Source: Bacteroidota bacterium (GTDB lineage Bacteria; Bacteroidota; Bacteroidia; Chitinophagales; LD1). Taken from it: a DNA stretch of 64,000 nt. The notes below the pieces were generated by a model. That model saw only the letters and a program-made list of their open reading frames with translations. It was not told the DNA's origin and searched no databases. Positions 36,562 through 44,654 of the stretch are shown piece by piece; the first letter of the stretch is position 1, and each line of letters begins with the position of its first letter. The stretch spans positions 1 to 64,000 of the forward strand of contig JADJZU010000001.1 in the NCBI GenBank assembly GCA_016715625.1, written 5' to 3'. Position numbers and translations under genes: made by a program.

Positions 36562-37431
36562 ATGCATACAATAGAAAATGAGTTTATAAAGGTATCAGCC
36601 AGGAATTTTGGAGCTGAGCTCACTTCGCTCTATTGCAAAGAAACAAAGACCGAACACCTGTGGCAGGCAGATGAAAAGTTCTGGGGGTGGCATGCTCCGG
36701 TGCTTTTTCCGGTAATTGGCCGTTGCTTGAACGATAAAATCCAGATTGATGATAAGGAATATAATGTGGAGAAACATGGATTTGCGCGTAAATCTGAGTT
36801 TATTCTAAAGCACAAAAGCGATTCATCGTTAGTTTTCAGCCTTAGCTCCAACGAACATACATTGGCGATTTATCCGTTTGCTTTTGAATTTTTTATTGGT
36901 TACACAATAGTGGGACAGCAACTGGTGGTTTCATACGAAGTATTTAATAATTCCGACAGATCCATATATTTTCAAATTGGCGGTCACCCGGCATTTGCTG
37001 TGCCCTTTGGTGCGAATGAGCAATACGAAGATTATTATCTGGAGTTTGAGCATACGGAGCATATCCAAAGACATCTCATAAATGCAGAGGGCTACTTTAC
37101 GGGTGAAACAGAGGATGTCCTTTCTAACCAAACCGTTTTAGGGTTAAGGAAAGATTTATTTAACCGGGACGCACTCATTTTTAAAAATCACCAATCGAGA
37201 AAGGTAAGTATTAGGTCGCACCGGCATCAGCATTTTTTAAGCATGATGTTTAATGACTTCCCCTATCTTGGTTTTTGGGCAAAAGAAAATGCCCCTTATG
37301 TCTGCATTGAGCCCTGGATTGGATGTGCGGACACGGTGGGGCAAAAGATAGAATTCTCCAAACGCGAAAAAGTTATTTCCTTAAATGCAGGACAAGATTT
37401 CAGCACGGGCTACAGTATAGTGATAGGCTAA
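36562..37431 (+). CDS. Aldose 1-epimerase-family protein (LacX-like)
   Basis: 289 residues of the galactose mutarotase-like beta fold. Catalytic positions can be seen as His in EKHGFARKSEF and GGHPAFAVPFG, and the general base glutamate in CIEPWIGCADT. Enzymes of this type interconvert alpha and beta anomers of sugars or sugar phosphates. The LacX-like branch lacks a defined physiological substrate. The gene is followed by clpS with a separate promoter, so it is probably monocistronic. Confidence 0.85.
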   Translation: MHTIENEFIKVSARNFGAELTSLYCKETKTEHLWQADEKFWGWHAPVLFPVIGRCLNDKIQIDDKEYNVEKHGFARKSEFILKHKSDSSLVFSLSSNEHTLAIYPFAFEFFIGYTIVGQQLVVSYEVFNNSDRSIYFQIGGHPAFAVPFGANEQYEDYYLEFEHTEHIQRHLINAEGYFTGETEDVLSNQTVLGLRKDLFNRDALIFKNHQSRKVSIRSHRHQHFLSMMFNDFPYLGFWAKENAPYVCIEPWIGCADTVGQKIEFSKREKVISLNAGQDFSTGYSIVIG

Positions 37432-37451
37432 GCTTCATTTTCGAACAACTG

Positions 37452-37482
37452 TTTGAATTTTGTATGAAAGAACTTATCTTCG
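37452..37482 (+). promoter_or_regulatory. Bacteroidota-type promoter of clpS
   Basis: TTTG (37452-37455), 19-nt spacer, TATCTTCG (37475-37482; one mismatch to TAnnTTTG). This predicts a start of transcription about 15-20 nt before the clpS ATG. Confidence 0.5.
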
Positions 37483-37503
37483 TGTTCCTAAATTTCAATA
37501 GTC

Positions 37504-37788
37504 ATGATTACCAATACCGAAACAGAACTACAGCTTGATACCGATGTGCTGGAAGAAAAACTGGTGGAGTCTAAATTGGTACTGCATAATGACGATTACA
37601 ACACCTTTGACTGGGTCATTGAAACATTGATAGAAGTTTGCAATCATGACGAACTGCAGGCAGAGCAGTGTGCCTTGATAGTTCATCATAAGGGAAAATG
37701 CTCCGTATCGCATGGCAGTTACACCAAAATGAAAATGATGAAAGATGAAATAGTAAACAGGGGTATAAATGCCACTGTAGAGAAGTAA
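37504..37788 (+). CDS. clpS: ATP-dependent Clp protease adaptor ClpS
   Basis: 94 residues. A flexible acidic N-terminus is followed by the ClpS core with LHNDDYNTFDWVIETLIEV and the downstream AEQCALIVHHKGKCSVSHGSY. These form the N-degron pocket that hands substrates with bulky N-terminal residues to ClpA/ClpC. The core sequence agrees with the Bacteroidota family. No Clp ATPase is adjacent. The acyl-CoA dehydrogenase gene follows after 30 bp and may share its transcript. Confidence 0.95.
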   Translation: MITNTETELQLDTDVLEEKLVESKLVLHNDDYNTFDWVIETLIEVCNHDELQAEQCALIVHHKGKCSVSHGSYTKMKMMKDEIVNRGINATVEK

Positions 37789-37818
37789 CAATCAGTCACC
37801 GTACCTTAAAACAAATAG

Positions 37819-39444
37819 ATGTTTACACAAGAGCACGACATGTTTCGCGAAACCGTTCGCGATTTTATTCAGAAAGAAGTATTACCGCATGTCAATAAAT
37901 GGGAAGAAGAAGAAATGATACCACGCGATATTTTCAAGCGCATGGGCGAACTGGGTTTTTTAGGCATCAACTTTCCGGAGGCATATGGCGGTACCAATAA
38001 TGATTTTTGGTACACAGTTGCTTATATGGAAGAACTGGCTAAAGCAACATTTGCCGGTTTAGTGGCGGCTACCAGTGTGCACCAATACATGGCTACCAAC
38101 CATATTTTACTGGCAGGAAGCCCGTATCTTAAAGAACGCTATTTGCCAAAATCTATATCTGGTGAGTATGTAGGCAGTATAGCTATTAGTGAGCCCGGAG
38201 CGGGAAGTGATGTGGCCAATATACGATGCACCGCTAAACGCGAAGGTGACCACTACGTAATCAACGGAAACAAGACTTTTATCACCAACGGCTACTATGG
38301 TAACTTTGTAACCGTAGCTTGCAAAACAGACCCGGATGCCGGTATGGCTGGTATCAGTTTGATTGTAGTAGATCAGGGCACCCCGGGATTTACCAAAACA
38401 AAGTTGAAAAAGATGGGGTGGAAAAGTTCCGACACAGCTGAGTTATTTTTTGACAATGTGAAAGTGCCGGCCTCTCATTTGGTAGGTAAGGAAGGGCAAG
38501 GGTTCTTTTACATCATGGAAAGTTTTCAGTTGGAAAGATTGATAGCCGCCATTCTTTCGGTGGCCGGGGCAGAATTGAAAATTGCCATGACCTTAAAATA
38601 TATGAACGAGCGAAGTTCTATGGGCAAGCCAATAGCTAAATATCAGGCGCTACGGCACCGTATGGTAGATATTGCTACTGAAGTGGAAGTTACAAAGCGT
38701 TTTGTCTATTACTGCTGCGATTTGTTTGCGCGAGGCGTGTTTGCCGTTAAAGAATGTACCATGGCAAAAATGAAAGCTACTGAGGTATCAAAAACAGTAG
38801 CGGATGAATGTTTACAGATGTTTGGCGGTTATGGCTGGATGAGCGAATACCCCATCGAAAGGGCCTACAGGGATGCCAGAATTGGAACAATTGTAGGGGG
38901 CACCACAGAAATTATGAAAGAAATATTGGGTAAAATTGTAATAGACGGAATTAATTACGAAGGCGTTTATAAAAATCTGAAAGCAAGCGCACAGGAGGAT
39001 AGCCAAAGTTCGGATATGCCTAAACAAGAGGCCGCCACCAGCGCACCCAAACCATCCACCGCTACCGAATCAACTATTTCATCCACCAATACCAATAAAA
39101 CTATGAGCGCAAATCCAGAAACAGCAAGAGACATTATTTTTTCCCTTCCCAACAGACTTAAAACCGAAAAGATTGATGAGACCGTTGAATCGGTATTTCA
39201 TTTTAAGCTGGAAGGCGAAACTGGCGGTGTATTTACTGCACATCTTAAAAATAAAACCGTAGTGGTATCGGAGGGGCTGGTGGGACAGGCCAGTTGTGAG
39301 ATTAAAGCTAAAGCATCGGACTATGAAGATTTGGAATTGGGCAGAGGCAATCCACAGATGATGTTTATGATGGGTAAAATTAAAGTGAGCAACCTGGGAG
39401 AAGTAATGAAATTCATCACCTATTTCAGTAGAATTAAATCCTAA
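37819..39444 (+). CDS. Acyl-CoA dehydrogenase fused to a C-terminal SCP2 domain
   Basis: 541 residues. Residues 1 to about 385 are a full acyl-CoA dehydrogenase: AISEPGAGSDVANIRC (FAD/substrate), MFGGYGWMSEYPIERAYRDAR, and ending GGTTEIMKEILGK. The catalytic base is probably the glutamate in SFQLERLIAA, the position used by long-chain and isovaleryl-CoA enzymes, because the alternative site near the C-terminus is glycine. After a Ser/Thr/Pro-rich linker (about 395-432) comes a roughly 105-residue sterol carrier protein 2 domain (ARDIIFSLPNRLKTEKIDE to LGEVMKFITYFSRIKS). SCP2 domains bind acyl chains and could feed substrate to the dehydrogenase. An internal Met (MSANPE) sits where an independent SCP2 protein would start. 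Confidence 0.88.
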   Translation: MFTQEHDMFRETVRDFIQKEVLPHVNKWEEEEMIPRDIFKRMGELGFLGINFPEAYGGTNNDFWYTVAYMEELAKATFAGLVAATSVHQYMATNHILLAGSPYLKERYLPKSISGEYVGSIAISEPGAGSDVANIRCTAKREGDHYVINGNKTFITNGYYGNFVTVACKTDPDAGMAGISLIVVDQGTPGFTKTKLKKMGWKSSDTAELFFDNVKVPASHLVGKEGQGFFYIMESFQLERLIAAILSVAGAELKIAMTLKYMNERSSMGKPIAKYQALRHRMVDIATEVEVTKRFVYYCCDLFARGVFAVKECTMAKMKATEVSKTVADECLQMFGGYGWMSEYPIERAYRDARIGTIVGGTTEIMKEILGKIVIDGINYEGVYKNLKASAQEDSQSSDMPKQEAATSAPKPSTATESTISSTNTNKTMSANPETARDIIFSLPNRLKTEKIDETVESVFHFKLEGETGGVFTAHLKNKTVVVSEGLVGQASCEIKAKASDYEDLELGRGNPQMMFMMGKIKVSNLGEVMKFITYFSRIKS

Positions 39445-39465
39445 TCGTTCAACTTTCTTGAAAAT

Positions 39466-39497
39466 AAAAAGCAACCTTAGATCTAAGGTTGCTTTTT
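39466..39497 (+). terminator. Terminator after the acyl-CoA dehydrogenase gene
   Basis: A near-perfect palindrome (AAAAAGCAACCTTA, loop GATC, TAAGGTTGCTTTTT) ends in a T-run. It overlaps the predicted -33 region of pdxJ. Confidence 0.85.
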
Positions 39498-39517
39498 TGT
39501 TTGCTTCATTACATTTG
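39489..39517 (+). promoter_or_regulatory. Possible pdxJ promoter giving a leaderless message
   Basis: TTG at 39489-39491, an 18-nt spacer, and TACATTTG at 39510-39517, only 4 nt before the ATG. The -7 element is an exact match to TAnnTTTG. It lies within the 3' half of the upstream terminator. Confidence 0.5.
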
Positions 39518-39521
39518 GCGC

Positions 39522-40235
39522 ATGACCAGATTAAGTGTAAACATTAATAAGATAGCACTGCTTCGAAATTCGCGTGGAGCTAACATCCCCGATGTAGTTC
39601 AATTTGCTAAAGACTGCGAGCAGTACGGTGCCCAGGGAATTACCGTTCACCCACGACAAGACGAAAGACATATTACGCGAAAAGATGTTTATGAACTTAC
39701 GGAAGTAGTAAATACCGAGTTTAATATAGAAGGATATCCCTCCGAAGATTTTTTAAAAATGGTGTGCGAACTAAAACCCGCACAATGCACCTTGGTTCCC
39801 GACTCGCCAGGGCAACTTACCTCGGACCATGGTTGGGATACTTTGTTGCACCAGTCATTTCTGCAAGAGACAGTTTCCAGGCTTCATCAACACAAAATTA
39901 GAGTATCGCTTTTTATAGATCCTGATTTGAAGCGTATAGAGGCGGCTAAGAAAACCGGGACCGACAGAATTGAGTTTTATACAGGTCCTTACGCACATGA
40001 TTATTGGTTGGATAAAAATAAGGCAGTACAACCCTTTAGCGAAGCGGCAAAGTATTGCACCCAACTGCACTTAGGAATAAATGCCGGGCACGACCTCAAC
40101 TTAGACAATCTACGTTTTTTCAAGCAGCACATTGAATCACTTGAAGAAGTATCTATTGGACATGCACTGGTTCGCGATTGTTTGTATCTTGGTTTAGCAA
40201 ATGTAATACAACTTTATCTGCGCGAACTTCAATAG
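39522..40235 (+). CDS. pdxJ: Pyridoxine 5'-phosphate synthase
   Basis: 237 residues from ATG at 39522 (MTRLSVNINKIALLRNSRG). Conserved segments are GAQGITVHPRQDERHI, FNIEGYPSEDF, CTLVPDSPGQLTSDHGWD, SLFIDPD, and RIEFYTGPYA, typical of the PdxJ TIM barrel. It condenses 3-amino-2-oxopropyl phosphate with deoxyxylulose phosphate, the final ring-closing step of the DXP-dependent vitamin B6 pathway. An upstream ATG eleven codons earlier would read through the terminator and is not credible. It is followed by plsC after 5 bp. Confidence 0.95.
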   Translation: MTRLSVNINKIALLRNSRGANIPDVVQFAKDCEQYGAQGITVHPRQDERHITRKDVYELTEVVNTEFNIEGYPSEDFLKMVCELKPAQCTLVPDSPGQLTSDHGWDTLLHQSFLQETVSRLHQHKIRVSLFIDPDLKRIEAAKKTGTDRIEFYTGPYAHDYWLDKNKAVQPFSEAAKYCTQLHLGINAGHDLNLDNLRFFKQHIESLEEVSIGHALVRDCLYLGLANVIQLYLRELQ

Positions 40236-40240
40236 CGCCT

Positions 40241-40987
40241 ATGCGAATAGTACAAAACACTTTTGCTTTCATCTGGCTGTTGTGGGGTGCAGTAGTTTTC
40301 ATGGCCGTGGTGGCACCACTCACCATCATCTACTTTTTTGTATTGACCATTGGCGGCAAAAAGTATTCAATGAAATGCGTTTGGGTCAATTGTCGATACG
40401 CTTCACCGCTCATTCTTCGTCTCATTGGTATACGCATGAAAATATACGGTGCGGAAAAAATTGACCCCACCAGAACGTATGTTTTTGTATCAAACCACCG
40501 GGCACAAATAGACATTATATCGAATGCGGCAGCCGTGCCTGTCCCCATTCGCTTTTTGGCAAAATCGGAAGTAAAATACATACCGCTATTCGGGTTTATG
40601 GTTAAAATGTTGGGCATTATGGTAGATAGAAAGAGTAAGGAAAGCCGCGAAAAAAGTTTCCAATATATGGCGGAAGCCATTGGTAAAGGAGAGAGTCTAT
40701 TCATTTATCCGGAAGGAACAAGAAACCGAACGGATGAATCAATAAAAGAATTTAAAGACGGAGCATTCCGCGTAGCCATATTAGCTCAAGCACCTATTGC
40801 TGTGCAAACACTTGTAAACACGCGTGAGCTAAACGACCCAAGAAAATTTCACCTATTGCCGGGCACTGTGGAATTATACTGGAGCAAGCCAATTGAAACT
40901 ATTGGGCTTACCATAGAAGATATTCCCGAATTAAAAGAAAAAGTAAAATCAGAAATGCTGCGGCACTTACAGCAGAAGAATAAATGA
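40241..40987 (+). CDS. plsC: 1-acyl-sn-glycerol-3-phosphate acyltransferase
   Basis: 248 residues from ATG at 40241, five bases after the pdxJ stop. Two N-terminal hydrophobic segments (about 5-35) precede the acyltransferase domain with the HX4D motif in VSNHRAQIDII and the phosphate-binding PEGTRNRTDE. It adds the second acyl chain to lysophosphatidic acid to make phosphatidic acid at the inner membrane. Its stop is only 6 bp from the stop of the convergent NicO-like gene. The plsC/HtrB-like alternative is excluded by the motif order. Confidence 0.92.
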   Translation: MRIVQNTFAFIWLLWGAVVFMAVVAPLTIIYFFVLTIGGKKYSMKCVWVNCRYASPLILRLIGIRMKIYGAEKIDPTRTYVFVSNHRAQIDIISNAAAVPVPIRFLAKSEVKYIPLFGFMVKMLGIMVDRKSKESREKSFQYMAEAIGKGESLFIYPEGTRNRTDESIKEFKDGAFRVAILAQAPIAVQTLVNTRELNDPRKFHLLPGTVELYWSKPIETIGLTIEDIPELKEKVKSEMLRHLQQKNK

Positions 40988-40993
40988 AAGGGG

Positions 40994-41626
40994 TCAGACA
41001 TGATGCCCCGGCAGCAAAAAGTTAAATACTCCAATAGCAATAAGCACGAGTCCGGTAATTTTCTTCTCGTGCTTCTCTAAAAATTCAAAGTCGAACTTTG
41101 CCATACTTTTAATACCCGCATAAGTCAACAGCATAATTCCGGCTACTGTAATAAAAAGATATACCAGGCTCACTGTTATAATTCCCTGCCAGCCCTGAAG
41201 ACCCGCTGTGAAATAATAGCCTTCAATCTCCAGACAGGGTGAAAAAAACATAGCCACCAGCATAGAGGTGATAATTGCTTTTTTGTTCCCTGCCTGCTTC
41301 ATTACAGAAGAGAAATGATCGTGTGCGTGATGATGTATAACGTCTTTTATAAAATAAAACAATCCGATGGCGATAAGTACCAATGGTGCCACCAACGTAG
41401 TAATGTATTCGTATTTTACAGCCAGCTTATAACCCAGCACGCCCACTCCTATTCCAATAACGATGGTGCTGAGGGTATGCGCCACGGCAGTAATCATACT
41501 GATGAATATCGTTTCGCGCACTTCCCATTTTTCGCTCCGACTGATAAAAATAAGCGGCATCCAATGGTTAGGTATCAAAGCATGAATTACACTCAACAAA
41601 ATGCTGCTTATAAAAATGTGAAACAT
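40994..41626 (-). CDS. NicO/RcnA-like polytopic membrane protein, possible metal exporter
   Basis: 210 residues with about six transmembrane helices. The first contains HALIPNHWMPL, a pattern seen in NicO/HupE-related transporters. After helix three a cytoplasmic histidine-rich loop (DVIHHHAHDHF) could bind a divalent metal such as nickel or cobalt. A later helix carries FFSPCLEIEGYYF. The family assignment is tentative and the substrate is not established. A TATCTTTA motif at 41631-41638 (minus) is 4 nt before the ATG. The gene is downstream of bshB1 on the same strand but separated from it by 54 bp. Confidence 0.6.
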   Translation of the reverse strand: MFHIFISSILLSVIHALIPNHWMPLIFISRSEKWEVRETIFISMITAVAHTLSTIVIGIGVGVLGYKLAVKYEYITTLVAPLVLIAIGLFYFIKDVIHHHAHDHFSSVMKQAGNKKAIITSMLVAMFFSPCLEIEGYYFTAGLQGWQGIITVSLVYLFITVAGIMLLTYAGIKSMAKFDFEFLEKHEKKITGLVLIAIGVFNFLLPGHHV

Positions 41627-41679
41627 GGGCTAAAGATAAACGGGGCGCGAATAAAGCTATAAACCTTGAAAATAATAGA

Positions 41680-42399
41680 TTATAGTAACTGTAAGATGTC
41701 GCTAACGCCCAAGGTTCGGTTCACTAAAAAACCTTCAGCATACTTCACCCCTACCGGAACTCCAAAATGCACAGCCCTGGCTTTTACAAATTCTAAAAAC
41801 TCCGGAGATGAAATAAATGTGGATGGTTCTTTGGAATTTGGATTATAAAACTGCGAACCAAATGCCATAATTGATTGCAACTTCTTATCAAAAAAAGGAG
41901 TGATATCCACCACAAAATCGGGCTCAGAATGAATGGCCTGCAGATAATTATAAACAGCCACAGGACGATGAGCTAACTGAGAAACACCGTTCATCGTGGT
42001 TTCAATGCGTGACAAACCTGAAAGAAATGCCGCATCGCGTGTTAACTCTGCACTTCTTCCATGGTCGGGATGTCGGTCATATTTTGCATTAGTCAATACC
42101 ACTTTTGGTCGATACAATCGAATTATTCTTATCAATTCGAGTTGATGATGCTTATCGTTTACAAAAAAACCGTCCTCAAATCCCAGATTGTCTCGCACCG
42201 AAATACCTAATATCTCAGAAGACAAGGCCACCTCTTTCATACGCGTTTCCACATTTCCTCTGGTACCCAACTCGCCCCTTGTAAGATCCACAATACCCAC
42301 TTGTGCACCCAAGCTTATTTGCTTGAGTAGTGTGCCACTACAACCAAGTTCCACATCATCCGGATGCACTCCAATTGCCAATATATCTAGTTGCTTCAT
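41680..42399 (-). CDS. bshB1: Bacillithiol biosynthesis deacetylase BshB1
   Basis: 239 residues. The PIG-L/LmbE fold has the zinc motif HPDDVE at residue 12 and following, and HPDHGRSAELTRD around residue 110. TRGELGTRG and the terminal FGSQFYNP and GVKYAEGFLVNRTLGVSD match the BshB1 subgroup. It removes the acetyl group from GlcNAc-malate, the second step of bacillithiol synthesis. BshA and BshC are not in the window. It is 10 bp downstream of a DinB-like gene on the same strand, which may be functionally related. Confidence 0.93.
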   Translation of the reverse strand: MKQLDILAIGVHPDDVELGCSGTLLKQISLGAQVGIVDLTRGELGTRGNVETRMKEVALSSEILGISVRDNLGFEDGFFVNDKHHQLELIRIIRLYRPKVVLTNAKYDRHPDHGRSAELTRDAAFLSGLSRIETTMNGVSQLAHRPVAVYNYLQAIHSEPDFVVDITPFFDKKLQSIMAFGSQFYNPNSKEPSTFISSPEFLEFVKARAVHFGVPVGVKYAEGFLVNRTLGVSDILQLL

Positions 42400-42409
42400 G
42401 GTGGTTCAA

Positions 42410-42856
42410 TTATACTCCAAACTGAGTCAGGTGATGTTTAAAATGTTTTACCAGCAAATCGGACCATTGTTGCTTAGTTAATAGGCCAAACATCGGGTGA
42501 GGCTTCAACTTATTTTGTTCGCGTTCATTAAAAATGTCAATCATTTTTTTGGCAAACTCTAACTCGGTATAAAAATCGCGTGGGTGAGTTCCATCTTGCT
42601 CTTGATTCATTTCCGGTGCAGTATGGGAACTCCTGGGCCAGGCAGGAAGCAGATACACAGCCACCGGGAACATTACATTCCTGGTATACCAATTACTCTT
42701 ATCGACAGCCTCCTTCATCCCCATGGAAATTTTAAAGGCATCATTCATGTGAGCCAACATCTGCTGAACATTCATTCTACCCCACAATGCTTTGGATTGT
42801 GGCGATAACTTATCCATTCTGGATAACAGAGAGGCTTTTTGTGATTCGGTAATCAT
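42410..42856 (-). CDS. DUF1569 (DinB-like fold) protein
   Basis: 148 residues. Histidines that could form a metal site occur in NVQQMLAHMNDAF (H36) and LLVKHFKHHLTQFG (about 138-142), the DUF1569 and DinB pattern of a four-helix bundle. DinB proteins include thiol S-transferases such as BstA/YfiT, which uses bacillithiol. Its location 10 bp upstream of bshB1 in the same direction therefore suggests, but does not prove, a role in bacillithiol use. A simple DUF1569 protein of unrelated function is the alternative. Confidence 0.8.
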   Translation of the reverse strand: MITESQKASLLSRMDKLSPQSKALWGRMNVQQMLAHMNDAFKISMGMKEAVDKSNWYTRNVMFPVAVYLLPAWPRSSHTAPEMNQEQDGTHPRDFYTELEFAKKMIDIFNEREQNKLKPHPMFGLLTKQQWSDLLVKHFKHHLTQFGV

Positions 42857-43058
42857 ATGGCATATTTAATTCAAAAATCGCTTAAAACGCGCGGTTAACA
42901 GGTTTTAGTATGCGAAACAAACTTTAATTTGAAAATATTTTTTGTGCGCAACCAATACATAAAACAGCGACATCTATTACTTGTAATTGACCAACAAACC
43001 GAGCTAAAAACAAAAGGAGGTTTGTTTGGCTATCTTTAAACCCTTAAATCTTTAAAAA

Positions 43059-44291
43059 ATGACTACGGAAACAATGACAAAAAGTGCCTACTTGATGGAA
43101 CTGGAAGACCGCTACGGTGCCCATAATTATCACCCACTACCGGTAGTCATTGACCGGGCAAGGGGAGTTTATATGTGGGATGTGGAGGGGAAAAGGTATT
43201 TGGACTTTCTGTCGGCTTATTCTGCTGTAAATCAGGGACATTGCCATCAGTTAATTGTAGATGTACTGAAAAAACAGGCCGAAAAACTAACACTTACAAG
43301 TCGTGCATTCTATAATTCTTCCTTGGGAGAATTTGAAAAATATATTACCGAGTATTTTGGATACGATAAAGTTTTACCGATGAACACTGGGGTGGAAGCC
43401 GTGGAAACAGCCGTAAAACTGGCCCGAAGATGGGCATATGCTGTAAAAGGGATAAAGGACAAAAAGGCTAAAATAATAGTGCCCGAAAACAACTTTCATG
43501 GCCGCACTTTAATGGCTATTTCTGCATCTACCGACCCAAGCAGCTACGCGGGCTTCGGGCCTTATGTTCCCAACTTCATTCAAATTCCTTACAACGATTT
43601 AAAAGCGCTGGACGAAGCTCTGAATGATAAAGATGTATGCGCCTTTATGGTGGAGCCCATTCAAGGGGAAGCCGGTGTGGTGGTGCCTGACGAAAACTAT
43701 TTGGCAAAAGCAAAATACCTATGTGAAAAAGCTGGTGTTTTGTTTATTGCCGATGAAGTGCAAACCGGCTTGGCACGCACCGGAAAAATGTTGGCCTGTG
43801 ATTGGGAGGATGTGCGCCCCGACATATTAATATTAGGAAAGGCGTTGAGCGGTGGCACTTTACCGGTTTCTGCTGTATTGTGCGATGATCCCGTGATGTT
43901 AAACATTAAACCGGGCGAGCACGGATCTACTTACGGAGGTAATCCGTTGGCCTGTAAAGTAGCGATGGCGGCCCTACAGGTTATAAAAGATGAAAATCTT
44001 GAATACAATGCATTTTATCTTGGCAAATATTTCAGACAGGAACTATCCAAAATAAAATCGCCATTGATAAAAGAAATCAGAGGAAAGGGGCTATTAAATG
44101 CGATAGTGTTAAACACACAAAGTGAAACTGCCGGCTGGGATTTATGTATGAAGTTTATGGAGAATGGATTATTGGCAAAACCAACACATCATTTCATTAT
44201 TCGCCTGGCACCGCCATTGGTTATCACCAAATCACAGATAGATGATAGTGTAGCTATCATCAGTAAATGTATCAAGGAGTTCAAGGATTAG
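43059..44291 (+). CDS. rocD: Ornithine-oxo-acid transaminase
   Basis: 410 residues of the class III PLP aminotransferase fold. The PLP lysine is in DILILGKALSGGTLPVSAV, the cofactor phosphate region has NTGVEAVETAVKLARRWAY, and IADEVQTGLARTGKMLACDW carries the conserved aspartate. The N-terminus YGAHNYHPLPVVI is characteristic of ornithine aminotransferase. It converts ornithine to glutamate semialdehyde, which PruA (at 6.6-8.3 kb) oxidises to glutamate. The preceding 202-bp gap has a TATCTTTA motif at 43031 but no matched -33 element. Confidence 0.95.
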   Translation: MTTETMTKSAYLMELEDRYGAHNYHPLPVVIDRARGVYMWDVEGKRYLDFLSAYSAVNQGHCHQLIVDVLKKQAEKLTLTSRAFYNSSLGEFEKYITEYFGYDKVLPMNTGVEAVETAVKLARRWAYAVKGIKDKKAKIIVPENNFHGRTLMAISASTDPSSYAGFGPYVPNFIQIPYNDLKALDEALNDKDVCAFMVEPIQGEAGVVVPDENYLAKAKYLCEKAGVLFIADEVQTGLARTGKMLACDWEDVRPDILILGKALSGGTLPVSAVLCDDPVMLNIKPGEHGSTYGGNPLACKVAMAALQVIKDENLEYNAFYLGKYFRQELSKIKSPLIKEIRGKGLLNAIVLNTQSETAGWDLCMKFMENGLLAKPTHHFIIRLAPPLVITKSQIDDSVAIISKCIKEFKD

Positions 44292-44292
44292 T

Positions 44293-44330
44293 AAAAAAGA
44301 AAGGCGGTCAATCAACCGCCTTTCTTTTTT
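44293..44330. terminator. Terminator shared by rocD and yciH, overlapping the yciH 3' end
   Basis: A 16-bp stem (44293-44308 with 44315-44330, loop CAATCA) with T-runs on both strands. The minus-strand yciH stop (44312-44314) lies in the loop, so the last yciH codons are part of the hairpin. Confidence 0.88.
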
Positions 44331-44647
44331 ACTTTATAAGACATGGCTGTTAGCAGTTCTACCACCCTATCGCGCTTTTCACCTTGTATCAGAATGATGC
44401 CGTCTTTTACAGTCCCGCCTACACCACATTTGTTTTTCAGGATTTTACCCAGCGTTTCTAAATCAGCATTGCTGCCTTGAAAATTCTCTACAATGGTGGC
44501 AATCTTACCGCCTTTGTTCCTCTCCAGTGAAACATATAGCGTTTGCAGTTGTGGAGCAACCGTTTCAACTTCAATTTTTGGGTCGCTTATATCTAAACTA
44601 CGATTGGTTGAAAACACAATTTTATTCCCTGAATTTTTCTGACTCAT
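44312..44647 (-). CDS. yciH: SUI1/eIF1-family translation factor
   Basis: 111 residues. The N-terminal tail is polar; the SUI1 fold begins at about residue 35 (LQTLYVSLERNKGGKIATIVENFQG) and includes LGKILKNKCGVGGTVKDGIILIQGEKRDRV. Prokaryotic YciH proteins resemble eukaryotic eIF1 and affect start-site fidelity or stress-time translation. The final residues (KVKKKGG) are encoded by the arm of the terminator hairpin shared with rocD. It follows the lipid kinase by 7 bp and is probably translated from the same message. Confidence 0.9.
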   Translation of the reverse strand: MSQKNSGNKIVFSTNRSLDISDPKIEVETVAPQLQTLYVSLERNKGGKIATIVENFQGSNADLETLGKILKNKCGVGGTVKDGIILIQGEKRDRVVELLTAMSYKVKKKGG

Positions 44648-44654
44648 ATCGTTA

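Noticed and set aside
43013..43019. AAGGAGG as ribosome binding site of rocD
   Set aside because: It is about 40 nt before the ATG, too far to position a ribosome, and the phylum rarely uses Shine-Dalgarno sites.
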